DNA of 64,000 nt from Radiobacillus kanasensis (GTDB lineage Bacteria > Bacillota > Bacilli > Bacillales > Amphibacillaceae). Both the position numbers and the translations under genes were made by a program. The stretch is taken from contig NZ_CP088020.1 of assembly GCF_021049245.1 (NCBI RefSeq), positions 3,850,001 to 3,914,000 on the forward strand, read 5' to 3'. Numbering within the stretch: position 1 is the first letter of the stretch; the number at the start of each line of letters is the position of its first letter. Positions 44,278-53,732 of the stretch are shown one piece after another. The notes below the pieces were generated by a model, which saw only the letters and a list, made by a program, of their open reading frames with translations, was not told where the DNA came from and ran no database searches.

Positions 44278-44976
44278 TTATTCATCAGTCACGACTCTTC
44301 TAAAACACACATACATAAAGACTGCTGCAGCGATCATCCATATGCCGATTATTCCTACAGGAAGCCATGATGACGTATCATGAATCTCAATCGCCTGCAT
44401 AATTGGAAAATACTCCAATATTTCCATCACGATGTTGTCCTCACTTAAGCCTAGTAAGGAAAACATCGGCGTGAACCCAAAGAGAAACATAACCGGCATG
44501 CCGTAAGCAGAAGTAGAGGCTATTGATTTGGCAAACAGACCGATACCAATGCCGAGCATTAAAAAGAACAAGAATAATAGAATCAGACTTATAATAGGCT
44601 TGATCTCCAGAATCGGGTCAATGCCAATGATCAATAAGGAAACCAGCAATGTTATAATTGTAATGATACTTGTGACAAGACTTTTGCCGACAATGATATC
44701 TGCGAAGGATGCTGGTGACAAAATCAATCCTCGTAATGTATCTTTTTCATTTTCCTCTGCCATCATCGTCATAATCGCCATAGAAGTAACGGCGGAAAAG
44801 GTTACGCCCACAATCATATAGACTATTAGCATTGGCATTTGTTCTTCTCCGTCTCCCATACGCTGATAAAACAAAGCCAATACAATGGAGACGAGCGGCA
44901 TCATCAACAACGTGACGTTTTTCATGAAATCTTTACTGTCTTTTTCAAAAATAGCACCTATACGTTGAATATTCAT
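44278..44976 (-). CDS. ABC-2 type exporter permease
   Basis: 232 residues with six membrane helices and the ABC-2 pattern (an EENEKDTLRGLILSPASFADIIVGKSL coupling loop after helix 2). It is the partner of the ATPase gene, whose stop overlaps its start. It probably exports a peptide or lipid in a LytTR-controlled system. It is the last gene of the operon. Confidence 0.88.
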   Translation of the reverse strand: MNIQRIGAIFEKDSKDFMKNVTLLMMPLVSIVLALFYQRMGDGEEQMPMLIVYMIVGVTFSAVTSMAIMTMMAEENEKDTLRGLILSPASFADIIVGKSLVTSIITIITLLVSLLIIGIDPILEIKPIISLILLFLFFLMLGIGIGLFAKSIASTSAYGMPVMFLFGFTPMFSLLGLSEDNIVMEILEYFPIMQAIEIHDTSSWLPVGIIGIWMIAAAVFMYVCFRRVVTDE

Positions 44977-45824
44977 TATACTAATTCCTCTCCGGTAACT
45001 TTTAAGAAGATATCACCTAGCGTCGGATTATCGGTATGCATCGCTTTCACTTGGCCGCTCGCAATCAATTCTCTCAATTGATCAGCACTACTTGGGTCAT
45101 TATCAAGAACCAAGCTCCTGCCATCAAACGTATCCACATAGAATGCATGGGTAGAATATTTGTAGCGAAGTGTTTCTGGGCTGTCCAATTCTTGAATTGT
45201 ACCTCCGTTTAGGAAGGCTACTCTATCACACAGTGTGGTTGCTTCTTCCATGTTATGGGTAGTTAAAAATATCGTTGTCCCTGCTTCATTTAGTTTTAGA
45301 AGTCCACGGTGAATCTGTGCGATGTTCCCAGGATCTAAAGCAGATGTGGGTTCATCAAGAAATACTAAGTCAGGCTTATGAATAAGAGCCTTTGCAAGCA
45401 AAACACGTTGCTTCATCCCTTTGGATAAATTGGAGACTATTTTGGACTGTTGGCCCTCTAAGTTAACTTCCTTTAGAATCGAATCAATAGCATCAAGCGG
45501 CACGTTATATAATTTACAAAATAATCTCAGGTTATCGTAGACTGTTAGTCGTTCATAGAGTGCGCTATTATCAGAAAGAATCCCAATCTTCGCTTTAAAC
45601 TCTGGTGTCTGGAATTGCTTGGAGTCCATTCCTAACACCTTGATTTCTCCTTGGGTCTGTTTGATTTCTCCTATCAACATTTTAACGGTTGTTGTTTTTC
45701 CTGATCCACTTGGACCAAGTAAGCCAAAAATTTCTCCTTTTTTTAATTGGAAGTGAATGTGATCAATAGCTGCTACTCGATCAAATACTTTTCGTACGTT
45801 TTTTACTTCAATTATATGTTCCAA
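44976..45824 (-). CDS. ABC exporter ATP-binding protein
   Basis: 282 residues. Walker A is GPSGSGKTT, the signature LSKGMKQRVLLAKAL, Walker B LVFLDEPTSALDP and the switch His is in LTTHNMEEATTLC. A short C-terminal extension matches Bcr-type export ATPases. It forms an operon with the permease. Upstream are direct repeats that could bind the neighbouring LytTR regulator. Confidence 0.92.
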   Translation of the reverse strand: MEHIIEVKNVRKVFDRVAAIDHIHFQLKKGEIFGLLGPSGSGKTTTVKMLIGEIKQTQGEIKVLGMDSKQFQTPEFKAKIGILSDNSALYERLTVYDNLRLFCKLYNVPLDAIDSILKEVNLEGQQSKIVSNLSKGMKQRVLLAKALIHKPDLVFLDEPTSALDPGNIAQIHRGLLKLNEAGTTIFLTTHNMEEATTLCDRVAFLNGGTIQELDSPETLRYKYSTHAFYVDTFDGRSLVLDNDPSSADQLRELIASGQVKAMHTDNPTLGDIFLKVTGEELV

Positions 45825-45880
45825 TTGAATACCTCCTTTGATGTGCTAACATCATTGTAGCTGGATTCCAGGAGGTGTTC

Positions 45881-45928
45881 AGCCGAATTTGTATGGAATG
45901 TACTATGTAAGAGCCGAAATGTATCCGA
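45881..45928. promoter_or_regulatory. Candidate LytTR-binding direct repeats
   Basis: AGCCGAATTTGTATGGA from 45881 and AGCCGAAATGTATCCGA from 45912 are direct repeats spaced by 31 bases, three helical turns. They lie between the LytTR gene and the ABC operon. LytTR proteins bind direct repeats, so this is a likely activation site for the operon. Confidence 0.5.
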
Positions 45929-45935
45929 AACAAGG

Positions 45936-45961
45936 CAAAAAGGAGGTCATTCCCTCCTTTT
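45936..45961 (-). terminator. Intrinsic terminator of the LytTR gene
   Basis: AAAAGGAGG / CCTCCTTTT stem with a 6-base loop (45938-45961), with an extended T tract on the minus strand. Confidence 0.85.
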
Positions 45962-45991
45962 CATTAGCTTATTTTCGTTGAACGGTACCAT

Positions 45992-46939
45992 TTAAAGGTT
46001 GAATTTATCTTGAATGTCTTGAATTTTGTTCCGTGATAACGGAATAGTGGATTGTACTTTATTGTCAATTCGGAGTGAATAGGTGTTTTTGGACCAAGTA
46101 ATAATTTCGCGCACCTTTTGCAAGTTAACGATGTAGGAACGATGGCAGCGATAAAAGCCGTAAAGTTCTAATTTCTTTTCCATTTTGGCAAGTGTGTAAT
46201 CCATCGTATACGACGTGTCATTAATGACTATCACCGCTTTGCCATCCTGACTTTCTATATAATCGATTTCGGGTGGATCAAATAAGATTATTTTATCGTC
46301 TACTTTAGCTGGGATCTTTAATAAACTTGTCGTCATGGATGTGCTTTCCGTTTCAACGGAAGCTGTATCTCCGTCTTGATACTCAACTTCCACTTGTTGT
46401 AGTCCTTTACTTTGTAATTTGTATGGTACGTCACCAAGCAACAATGCATGCTCCATGTTGGACACTAACACGAGCACAGGAATATGCTTTTCCTTGATTT
46501 GTTGTAGCATTCTAATAAACGTATTAGTGGATCGAATATCAAGATTATAAATCGGCTCCCTGAAGATCATCGGACTGGTACCACTCATATAGTATTTAGC
46601 AAAGTGGACACGACGCCTTTCGGAACCAGAGCATTTATGTAAAGGGGATTTAGCGCAGTTTTGCAAATCAAATAAGACCAGAATCTCTGGAATTGGAGTG
46701 GAACAGCGAAACCATTTATGATAAAAAACGATATTCGCTTCCACAGTCAAACGTTCATACAGCCCTTCCTTATGGTCAAAAATAGGAAACTTGTTATGAC
46801 TTTGCAGAAAGCTTATCAATTCCTCCTGCATATCAGCATCACAGTAAAGAGCGGTAGCAGAGGTTTCATCCACCGTAAGCGAAAAGGAAGGCAGCAAGTC
46901 ACTTTCAAATGCTTCATTGTCAATTTTAAAATATACCAT
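45992..46939 (-). CDS. LytTR regulator fused to a degenerate ABC-ATPase-like domain
   Basis: 315 residues. The C-terminal 95 residues are a LytTR DNA-binding domain (IDYIESQDGKAVIVIND...FYRCHRSYIVNLQKVREI). The N-terminal part retains fragments of an ABC ATPase: GLYERLTVEANIVFYHKWF before the helical domain, CSGSERRRVHFAKYY in place of the LSGGQ signature, and FREPIYNLDIRST in place of Walker B. No Walker A Lys is present, so it cannot hydrolyse ATP. The adjacent ABC exporter is its probable target. Several Firmicutes carry such fusions. Confidence 0.85.
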   Translation of the reverse strand: MVYFKIDNEAFESDLLPSFSLTVDETSATALYCDADMQEELISFLQSHNKFPIFDHKEGLYERLTVEANIVFYHKWFRCSTPIPEILVLFDLQNCAKSPLHKCSGSERRRVHFAKYYMSGTSPMIFREPIYNLDIRSTNTFIRMLQQIKEKHIPVLVLVSNMEHALLLGDVPYKLQSKGLQQVEVEYQDGDTASVETESTSMTTSLLKIPAKVDDKIILFDPPEIDYIESQDGKAVIVINDTSYTMDYTLAKMEKKLELYGFYRCHRSYIVNLQKVREIITWSKNTYSLRIDNKVQSTIPLSRNKIQDIQDKFNL

Positions 46940-47173
46940 TTATTGATAACTCCTATTCCGTGAAACATTATACTGTTTTTAGTATAGCATGATGTAGTCT
47001 ATAAGCATTTATAAAAATGGAACTATTTATAGGGTTTTGTGGGGTTACCCATCACATCAACTATAAGGAAAAATATCCATCGTTGTAGGGTATGCGCCTA
47101 TATTCGGGCCCCTTAATCATTCCTAATACTTCTTGTTTCGACGAATGTCATCTGGCGACTTTTTTTAAAAATA

Positions 47174-47668
47174 GTGCCGAAACCATTAATAGTCGTTGTT
47201 TTAGTGTTTGCAATGTTAGTTGTATTGGATCTGATTTTTAACCCGTTTGATATTCATATCAATGATGATGTCATCGGGGCATATTTACTTCTACTTTTAA
47301 TAAGCTGGGGCTTAAGAATATTAATATTGTATAAAGCCGGGTTGATGAATTTAGAACTAAAGGGTATGAAAAAGAAAGCAGTAACGTCCCAGAAAACGGC
47401 ACTTAAGGACATGAAAAAGCTTGCAAGAAGGACCAACAAACATACGGAACTTCACCAAGGCAAGTTGTCTGCAAGTGAACTGGAGGTAAAGTTGTCTCAA
47501 GTATGGGGCGCTGAAATATGGGAAAAGGCAGAATCAATAGAAAAACCGGAAAACCAAGCCACAACTGTGACTAGAAAGACCAAAGAATACAGAAAATGGC
47601 CGACTTACGCTCTGGTAGTAGTTTTCGTTATTGCAATGATCTTTAGATTGATTGAGGTCATAAGTTAG
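47174..47668 (+). CDS. Uncharacterised membrane protein
   Basis: 164 residues. Two membrane helices near the N-terminus (residues 5-22 and 34-52) and one at the C-terminus (residues 145-162) flank a basic cytoplasmic linker. No family is recognised. The GTG start has no clear ribosome binding site and lies just after a T-rich stretch, so the N-terminus may be truncated or misassigned. Confidence 0.55.
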   Translation: MPKPLIVVVLVFAMLVVLDLIFNPFDIHINDDVIGAYLLLLLISWGLRILILYKAGLMNLELKGMKKKAVTSQKTALKDMKKLARRTNKHTELHQGKLSASELEVKLSQVWGAEIWEKAESIEKPENQATTVTRKTKEYRKWPTYALVVVFVIAMIFRLIEVIS

Positions 47669-47856
47669 GATACTACACCTGTACCAAACTGAACCACTGA
47701 TGATCGAGGACTACCGGGAGATGAAAAAGTATCTTTTTCTCATAATGGACCGAACTGGATATTTTTGAAGGTTCAAGAAAGAGAGTATTTCAAATACAAC
47801 TCTCATTAACACGTTAAAAAAACTTATAAAAAACAAAGCCCTACAGTTATAATCTT

Positions 47857-48288
47857 ATGTTATATGGAGGAACGAGACTTCTTTATGCAATAGGCCGTGA
47901 TGGATTACTGCCGAAAAGTATGTGTGAGCTGAATAATAAATATAAGACACCAGTCAAAAATACGGGGACTTTTGCAATACTTACGGCCCTTTGTGCTGGA
48001 TTCATTCCCCTTTCTAAACTAGCAGAATTAGTGAACATGGGAACATTAATTGCATTTACAATTGTTTCAATCGGAGTTATTTACTTAAGAAAAGATAAGA
48101 ATATACCAACTGAAGGGTTTAAAGTACCGTTTTTTCCTGCTCTACCAATTATTTCATTCCTATTATGTATCTTTCTAATTAGTCAACTATCTGTTTATAC
48201 ATGGATTGCACGTAGCGTTTGGTTTATTATTGGACTGATCATCTATTTTATTTATGGTAGAAAGCACAGCTTGATGAATGAAGAATAA
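47857..48288 (+). pseudogene. C-terminal fragment of an APC-family amino acid permease
   Basis: 143 codons matching the last third of YfnA/CAT-type amino acid permeases: GGTRLLYAIGRDGLLPKSMCELNNKYKTPV is the conserved loop after helix 8, followed by four helices and the typical C-terminal FKVPFFPALP..LLCIFLI. About 320 N-terminal residues are absent and there is no ribosome binding site. It is a truncated remnant next to the island boundary at 48417. Confidence 0.85.
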
Positions 48289-48301
48289 GGAAGATATTAA
48301 A

Positions 48302-48345
48302 TGAGCGTACATTGATGGGACATGTACGCTCACTTTTCTTTTTTT
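48302..48345 (+). terminator. Intrinsic terminator of the permease remnant
   Basis: Perfect 11-bp stem TGAGCGTACAT / ATGTACGCTCA with a 9-base loop, followed by a T-rich tract. Confidence 0.9.
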
Positions 48346-48416
48346 GGCCAATGGGTCAGATCCTCGTTAAGATTAGTGGGTATAACGTAAACGGTAATCA
48401 GGTTTATGTTATATAG

Positions 48417-48498
48417 AACCTTAGTTACTTGTGGTACGGTTCACCGTAGTTATTTAAGAGGCAAAAAATAGGCGAGATGAATAAAACCTCGCCTATTT
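48417..48498 (-). repeat. Island-end repeat (att-like), far end: hairpin plus rlmH-3'-end-like sequence
   Basis: Bases 48417-48442 match the rlmH 3' end at 61621-61646 in 23 of 26 positions, in the same orientation. The match continues on the other side as a 43-base repeat shared with 50524-50566 (36 of 43). An 11-bp hairpin AAATAGGCGAG / CTCGCCTATTT (48466-48498) abuts the repeat and can end the nuclease gene transcript. This is the proposed distal attachment site of an SCC-like island. Confidence 0.6.
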
Positions 48499-48684
48499 AA
48501 TTTACTCATTGCATGGTACTACTAACAAAACAAAGAAGTGTCTTCTTCCAAATCAGTAACTAGTATTAATTCATTTTGAATTAAAAATAGAGTCTTAAAA
48601 TTTTCGATTTTCCAACTTTGGGAAGGATTTGAAAGTGTTAGAAGCTTCCAATAACCACTTCTTATTTCTTTATGCAATTCTCCT

Positions 48685-50355
48685 CTATCCCCTATAGTAT
48701 TCGTGCATTTTCTCCTTTAACATAAGACGATCCCAAAGGATAATTTCATTAGAGTTGGCAAGATTTATAGCTCCTTTTGTGAAGTGGCTATTTGTTAAAA
48801 CCATTCCTTTATCTAAATGATAAAATTTTAGTCCAGCTTTTACTTCCTGGATAGCTTTATTAGATACTGAATTGGCATAACATTTAGTCTGTATACCTAT
48901 CCGGATTCCATCCTTTACAGCAATAATGTCTATCCCTTGATCACCCGTGTTTTTCGTTTGTTTGGTAGAGTACCCCATCTTTTTAAATAATTCTGCAACA
49001 AAATTTTCAAAAACAGTTCCAGTCATAAGATCAACATCATCAATAGTGGTTGGATTGATAGATTTTTGTTTCTTTAATAATCTATCTTCCAACTGCAGTA
49101 ATTCTTTTTGATAATTCATCTCTTTAATACCGCTTTGAACCTTTGAAAACCCATCATAAAATAAGTCCTGATTGTCGCCAATGCTTAGTTTGTTATGGTA
49201 AAGTAAAAAATACGTAAACATGTATTGGATAGTTTTAGATTCATGGTTAATTATATCAATTGAAAAGAATGTCCGAATACACTCTTTGTAAGTTAGGTCA
49301 AGTAAATCAATGAAATACCCATGGTAATTATTATGGAATTTCTGACCATAAACCTCAACACTGACCTTTTTCAGTGCTTTAGTAAGTAATAAATAATAAT
49401 ACCCATGATACCGCTCTTCTTTGTTAATCACTTCTCTATATTTAAGTAGGTCGATAAATTTGTCATACTTAAATTCGATTTGTGCTTTAAATTCTTTTTT
49501 TATGACATATTCCCGTTCTCTTACAAAACCGAAGAAATCTTTATAATAGTAGTCTTCTAGTAAGGTGAAATTTTGTAAGTTTACGAAGTTATCCTCTAAA
49601 GCTTCGGTTAAATAATTTTTGAACATCTCTTCAACATTCGTTTGACTAAATAATCTGTCTATTTCCTTCTCAATAATCTTTATTTCTTTTTCTTTGAATT
49701 CGTAGCAATAATTTATGAACTTATCTTTTTGAACTGAACTAACACTATACCTGTTAATCCCGCCCTTTTCACGGATATCGAAGTCTGCTTTTCCGCTGCT
49801 ACTTTCATTAATTGATAATCCAGTTAATTCAATTACCACAACTTCTTTTTTAAAATCGGAAAAATATACATGCAATTTATCATCTACTAAGAAAAGATAA
49901 TACTTGCTATTATATGGGTATCCGCCCCCATATGTAACTCCTAAATCAAGATACATGAACTTAGCTTCTTGTTTTAAGCTTTCTAATTTATTTTTAATAT
50001 ACTCTTGCTCTTGCTTTTTTTGAAGTTTTCTGTAGTTCTTTTTATATTGCTTAATCTCTTCCATTTGTTCAAAACTTAATACATTTTCGGTATCTTGAAA
50101 AGAAGTATGCGCAATCTTATAGTCGGTTCTTAAATTTCTTTTAATAACTCTCGTTTCAAATAAATCAATTATTAAAGCCCTTGATAAACTTGAATAGTAT
50201 ACATGTACCTTATCATCAATCAGTAGAAGGTAAGATTTTTTTTCATAATTTTGGCCATCTAAAATAAAGCCGATATCAAGATACATAAACTTGGCTTCTT
50301 GCTTTAATTTTTCTTTAGTCATTTTAAAATTTTCTGTCTTATCTAGATTTTCCAT
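48685..50355 (-). CDS. Mrr-like restriction endonuclease with a duplicated N-terminal module
   Basis: 556 residues. The C-terminal 110 residues form a restriction-endonuclease (Mrr_cat) domain: E450 in VFENFVAELFKKMGY, D476 in GDQGIDIIA and Q489-x-K491 in GIQTKCY give a complete PD-(D/E)xK site. The N-terminal part contains two copies of a module starting LKQEAKFMYLD at residues 17 and 127, each with a DDK(V/L)HVY motif about 20-25 residues on. The function of the module is unknown. The middle is helical. The gene is alone between two att-like repeats, forming a one-gene cassette that could serve in defence against modified DNA. Confidence 0.85.
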   Translation of the reverse strand: MENLDKTENFKMTKEKLKQEAKFMYLDIGFILDGQNYEKKSYLLLIDDKVHVYYSSLSRALIIDLFETRVIKRNLRTDYKIAHTSFQDTENVLSFEQMEEIKQYKKNYRKLQKKQEQEYIKNKLESLKQEAKFMYLDLGVTYGGGYPYNSKYYLFLVDDKLHVYFSDFKKEVVVIELTGLSINESSSGKADFDIREKGGINRYSVSSVQKDKFINYCYEFKEKEIKIIEKEIDRLFSQTNVEEMFKNYLTEALEDNFVNLQNFTLLEDYYYKDFFGFVREREYVIKKEFKAQIEFKYDKFIDLLKYREVINKEERYHGYYYLLLTKALKKVSVEVYGQKFHNNYHGYFIDLLDLTYKECIRTFFSIDIINHESKTIQYMFTYFLLYHNKLSIGDNQDLFYDGFSKVQSGIKEMNYQKELLQLEDRLLKKQKSINPTTIDDVDLMTGTVFENFVAELFKKMGYSTKQTKNTGDQGIDIIAVKDGIRIGIQTKCYANSVSNKAIQEVKAGLKFYHLDKGMVLTNSHFTKGAINLANSNEIILWDRLMLKEKMHEYYRG

Positions 50356-50523
50356 TCTAAAACCCCTTTTAAAATAAGAATTTCTATATGTTACATAAAT
50401 AAAGTGGTAGCTCTATTTGGCGAATAATCCTATTATAACAGGAAAGGAAGTTAGCTCTAGGTTGTGACTTATCGTGATTGAGATAATGAGATATAGTGGT
50501 GTTACATCGGTGTTTTTTTGAGA

Positions 50524-50598
50524 GCTTATGATACATTTCACCGTGGTTATTTAAGAGGCAAAACATTAAGGCATTGGAATACGTTAATCCAATGCCTT
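50524..50598 (-). repeat. Internal att-like repeat
   Basis: A 43-base match (36 identities) to 48427-48469 in the same orientation, with an adjacent 11-bp hairpin AAGGCATTGGA / TCCAATGCCTT (50568-50598). Hairpin and repeat have the same order as at 48.4 kb, so the unit is hairpin, T tract, GCCTCTTAAATAAC, then the rlmH-like core. Confidence 0.6.
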
Positions 50599-50744
50599 TT
50601 ATAATAAATACATATTTATATCCTAAAAAATCATTGGTTAGTTAAATATACTGTGATGGAGTCGAAAAAAAGATTAGTTTTCCCTTATTGTTAAAAAGAA
50701 TAACTGAAATATGAATGAATCAAAGAATTTTGAATATGATTGTA

Positions 50745-50977
50745 TTAGTTCCAAATTGCATAGTTAATAAAAACGCTAACTCAATTCTATATCCTGAAGG
50801 TTCTTCCCAGCCCCCATAGATTTCCTTTGCCGCTTCTTGCTTGTCAAATGCTAACCGAAAACCATTTTGTTTCACTTCTGCTGACTCTCGTTATCTTAAC
50901 CCAAGAACAGGCTAAAAATCTAATGCTTTTTTCATAGCCTTAACTACAATACCGACCATATCCAATTTTACCTTCAT
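50745..50977 (-). pseudogene. Decayed VOC family gene
   Basis: A ribosome binding site and the start MKVKLDMVGIVVKAMKKALDF are followed by a stop, then frame-shifted pieces VKQNGFRLAFDKQEAAKEIYGGWEEPSGYRIELAFL of a VOC protein. The C-terminus is lost. The remaining parts of the gap 50356-51108 contain only the att-like repeat. Confidence 0.7.
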
Positions 50978-51108
50978 TGATTCACTCCTTTGATTCGTTT
51001 ATTTTACATGCTTAGTCCTAATTGGCAATTTTCTTGAAGATTGATTTTATTGGGTTTAAGAATATGATAGCCTATTTTCATCTCTTAAATTGTAAAAAAC
51101 GGACACAT

Positions 51109-51932
51109 TTACTTAATACCTGAGTTTCTATTAAAAACTCGGTTAGGTGACATACCATAATAGCGTTTAAAACTTTTGATAAAGTGAGATTGATCATAGT
51201 ACCCGTATTTTGCAGCAATATCAATGAAACTAGACTGAGTACTATAATATAGTTCTCGTAGCAGACTCTGAAATCTGATGATGTCTAAAAGTTCCTTTGG
51301 ACTGACTCCCAATTCTTTTTGAAACGTTCTCCTTATATTCCTTTCACTGTAGCTAAGTTTTTCTGCCAAGGATCGAATTAAAAGCATTCCCTGATTGTCA
51401 TACATGTAGCGCATACCTGTTTGTAACAAACAGTCAGTTTGTAATTCATTTAAAAGTAGAAACTCTTTTAGTTTTAATTCAACCCTTTCGATCCTGTCTG
51501 AAATTCCAGTTGCTGCTGCTATTTCTTCCATCAAGGAAATTGCAGCATTCCCCCATATATCTTCAAGAAACACACGATGTCCAATAAACTCGGAAACGGG
51601 ATATTTGAAAAATTGCCGTACGGTATCTGAAAAAAGCGAATTCCAAGTAAGGAGTGATTTTGAGAAAGATTGATAACTTCAAATTTGGTCATCAATCCGA
51701 CAACAAAGGCTCCTTTGGATAAAGAGGGCGATCTCAGGTCAAATATAATATCCGCGCAACCATCCAGTATGATACGATGTAATTTATTTGTATTTGACTT
51801 ATGGAAGTCAAGGGTCCAATAACAAGCAACATAAGATTTCAGACTCTTACTTGGTAAATATTCTTGATACCGATAATCTGACTGTAATTCTTATTGTAAT
51901 TTGGGTGGTTGCAAAGGAAGATAAACTTGCAT
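51109..51932 (-). pseudogene. Broken AraC family regulator
   Basis: The last 154 codons are an intact AraC helix-turn-helix pair (LAEKLSYSERNIRRTFQKELGVSPKELLDIIR; DIAAKYGYYDQSHFIKSFKRYYGMSP). Upstream, a frame-shifted stretch encodes the matching sensor half (CYWTLDF..HRIILDGCADIIFDL; SLLGIRFF..EFIGHRV). A frameshift lies near 51573-51580 and a TAA stop near 51899 interrupts the first 14 codons (MQVYLPLQPPKLQ). The original gene would start at 51932. Confidence 0.8.
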
Positions 51933-52115
51933 TTTATTTCCCACTTCCTTTAGATTTATAAATTAAAATATTAGTTTCCCGATATATCAAACTTAAATAG
52001 GGTTTCGTTACATCGTTGCGAGTATATTTACCTTTAGTAGCAAGTTGATTTAATCACGTTGGTAGCTGTGGGGAGGTAAGCTTCATAATATCAAAATTTA
52101 CTTTGTTAATTCTTC

Positions 52116-53090
52116 TTAAATTTCTTCTTGCAGAAAAAATTTCTTTCCGTCATAATGGCAGACTTTCATGGTTCCCTTAATATAATTGACATCCTCTTTA
52201 TCAAACAGCCAAATTTTTACCCTTTAGACCCTTTAAGTTCCTTCTAGTACTTCTATACAGAATACCTGAATAACCTTCATTAATCAGATATGTTGCTAAA
52301 AGATGGAATGGTCTATATGCATTAAATTCAGTGTCTTCAGACTCATAAACAGGCAGAAATACTGCCTCATCAATGCTTTTCATTAGTAGTTTCCCCAAGT
52401 ATATCTCTGTTTCTTTTTGAATAATTGCTTTAACCTCTTTGCTATCGTTACCCATGTTTTTTAGTATATCCTTATAAAGGTTGGAGCTCTGGCCTAATTT
52501 GGATGTGATTTTAGGATTAGAGAGTATTTCATTAACCTTCTGCTGGGCAAGTTTATTTAAAACTTGCTCTTGTTCACTTTCTATATCGGAATAATCAATA
52601 TCCTCATAGCAAAAATTAATTATTTTTGCCTCCCTATTTACTGGTGAGAATTTGCAGACTGTTACATCCTCACCTTCTTTTATTCGTAGTTCTTCAGGTC
52701 TTCTCTATAGTGTTAATAGCTTCATCATAAAATTGAATGTCTTTCCATACCCCAAATACATAAAGGAAAATCCCTCTGGGTTCCACCTGTTCTTACTCTT
52801 TGCTTTTATAGGTATCATTCTTTCATAATCATTGAAGTGTCTACCTTTTTGTGCTCTGTATAAATTATTAAGTTCACCCAATTTTTCAATAAAATTGAGG
52901 AGAATTTAGTTAAACAATTCATATGCAAATCATCAAACACATCAATAAATGACTTAACACTGCTTTCGCTGTCATCATTCCAATGTTTAAATATCTGATT
53001 TTCGAGATCTTTTCGATATGCTTTATCAAAAAATACTAAAATATCTCCACAAACAAACTGACATTTTTTAAAGTGGATAAATATATTTCG
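52116..53090 (-). pseudogene. Decayed RES-domain gene
   Basis: Pieces in order on the minus strand give a HEPN/RES N-terminal part with a CxxxC motif, then NLYRAQKGRHFNDYERMIPI and KNRWNPEGFSFMYLG (typical RES active-site surroundings), then a frame change, RPEELRIKEGEDVTVCKFSP, a long intact stretch to YRPFHLLATYLINEGYSGILYRS, another frame change and WLFDKEDVNYIKG. RES toxins degrade NAD+ or ADP-ribosylate targets. At least two or three frameshifts make the gene non-functional. Confidence 0.72.
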
Positions 53091-53203
53091 AACATATTGT
53101 TAATGAAGTGTGTATAGTACTTTGCTAGGCCTTTTGGATGACTTGAAAGGTAATCAGCTGAAAGTATTTTATAAAAAGTCTTTATTTAAAGCGAAAAATG
53201 TTC

Positions 53204-53362
53204 AAAAGTGGCGAGTTTGCTGTGGCTGTTGAGTTGTTGTTTGTGCATTATTATGATCCGCGGTATGAGTATTCTGTTGGTTATGCGGGGAACCAACAGA
53301 TATTCATTAAAGCAGTGAGTGTTGATGAAGTTATTGAGAAGATAAAACGAGGGATTGAGTAA
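53204..53362 (+). pseudogene. Displaced 3' fragment of mnmH
   Basis: 52 codons (SGEFAVAVELLFVHYYDPRYE...VIEKIKRGIE-stop) correspond to the C-terminus of the intact mnmH at 38260-38421. The similarity continues past the stop through a GGAAGCGC hairpin and a GTGTTGGTGCTTTT stretch to about 53480, matching 38421-38530. It has no start. It is a segment carried here from an mnmH locus, diverged by roughly a quarter. Confidence 0.85.
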
Positions 53363-53490
53363 TTGGAAGCGCGGGGGTCCTGCGCTTCCACTCCTTGTTT
53401 GGTATTAGAATTAAATATTAGAGGCTTTTTTTAATAAGGAGCAAGTGTTGGTGCTTTTTTCCTCACCATTTCCTTCTTTTACTTCACCCC

Positions 53491-53529
53491 TATTTGTGAT
53501 ACCGTTCACCGTAATGTGGTTAAACGAGG
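53491..53529 (-). repeat. Internal att-like repeat downstream of the eight-gene operon
   Basis: On the minus strand: CGTTTAACCACATTACGG, then TGAACGGTATCACAAATAG. It is most like the copy at 25576. It lies between the mnmH fragment and the TS-family gene, and is in the same orientation as the rlmH end. The rest of 53363-53732 holds no gene. Confidence 0.5.
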
Positions 53530-53732
53530 TTATCTATCATCTTCTGCAACAAGTTCCACTAAGCGACGATTTAAGTTAGTAAGGATATTTTGCTTAGAAT
53601 AGTGATACAACTGATTTATCATTTCTTAAGCACTTACAAATTTAGAACCCCATCTAACGATTGTGCAGTTAACTGAAATAGCCCTTGACATATTCTATAC
53701 TCATAATTTATCTCTAAAAATTACAAAGGAGT

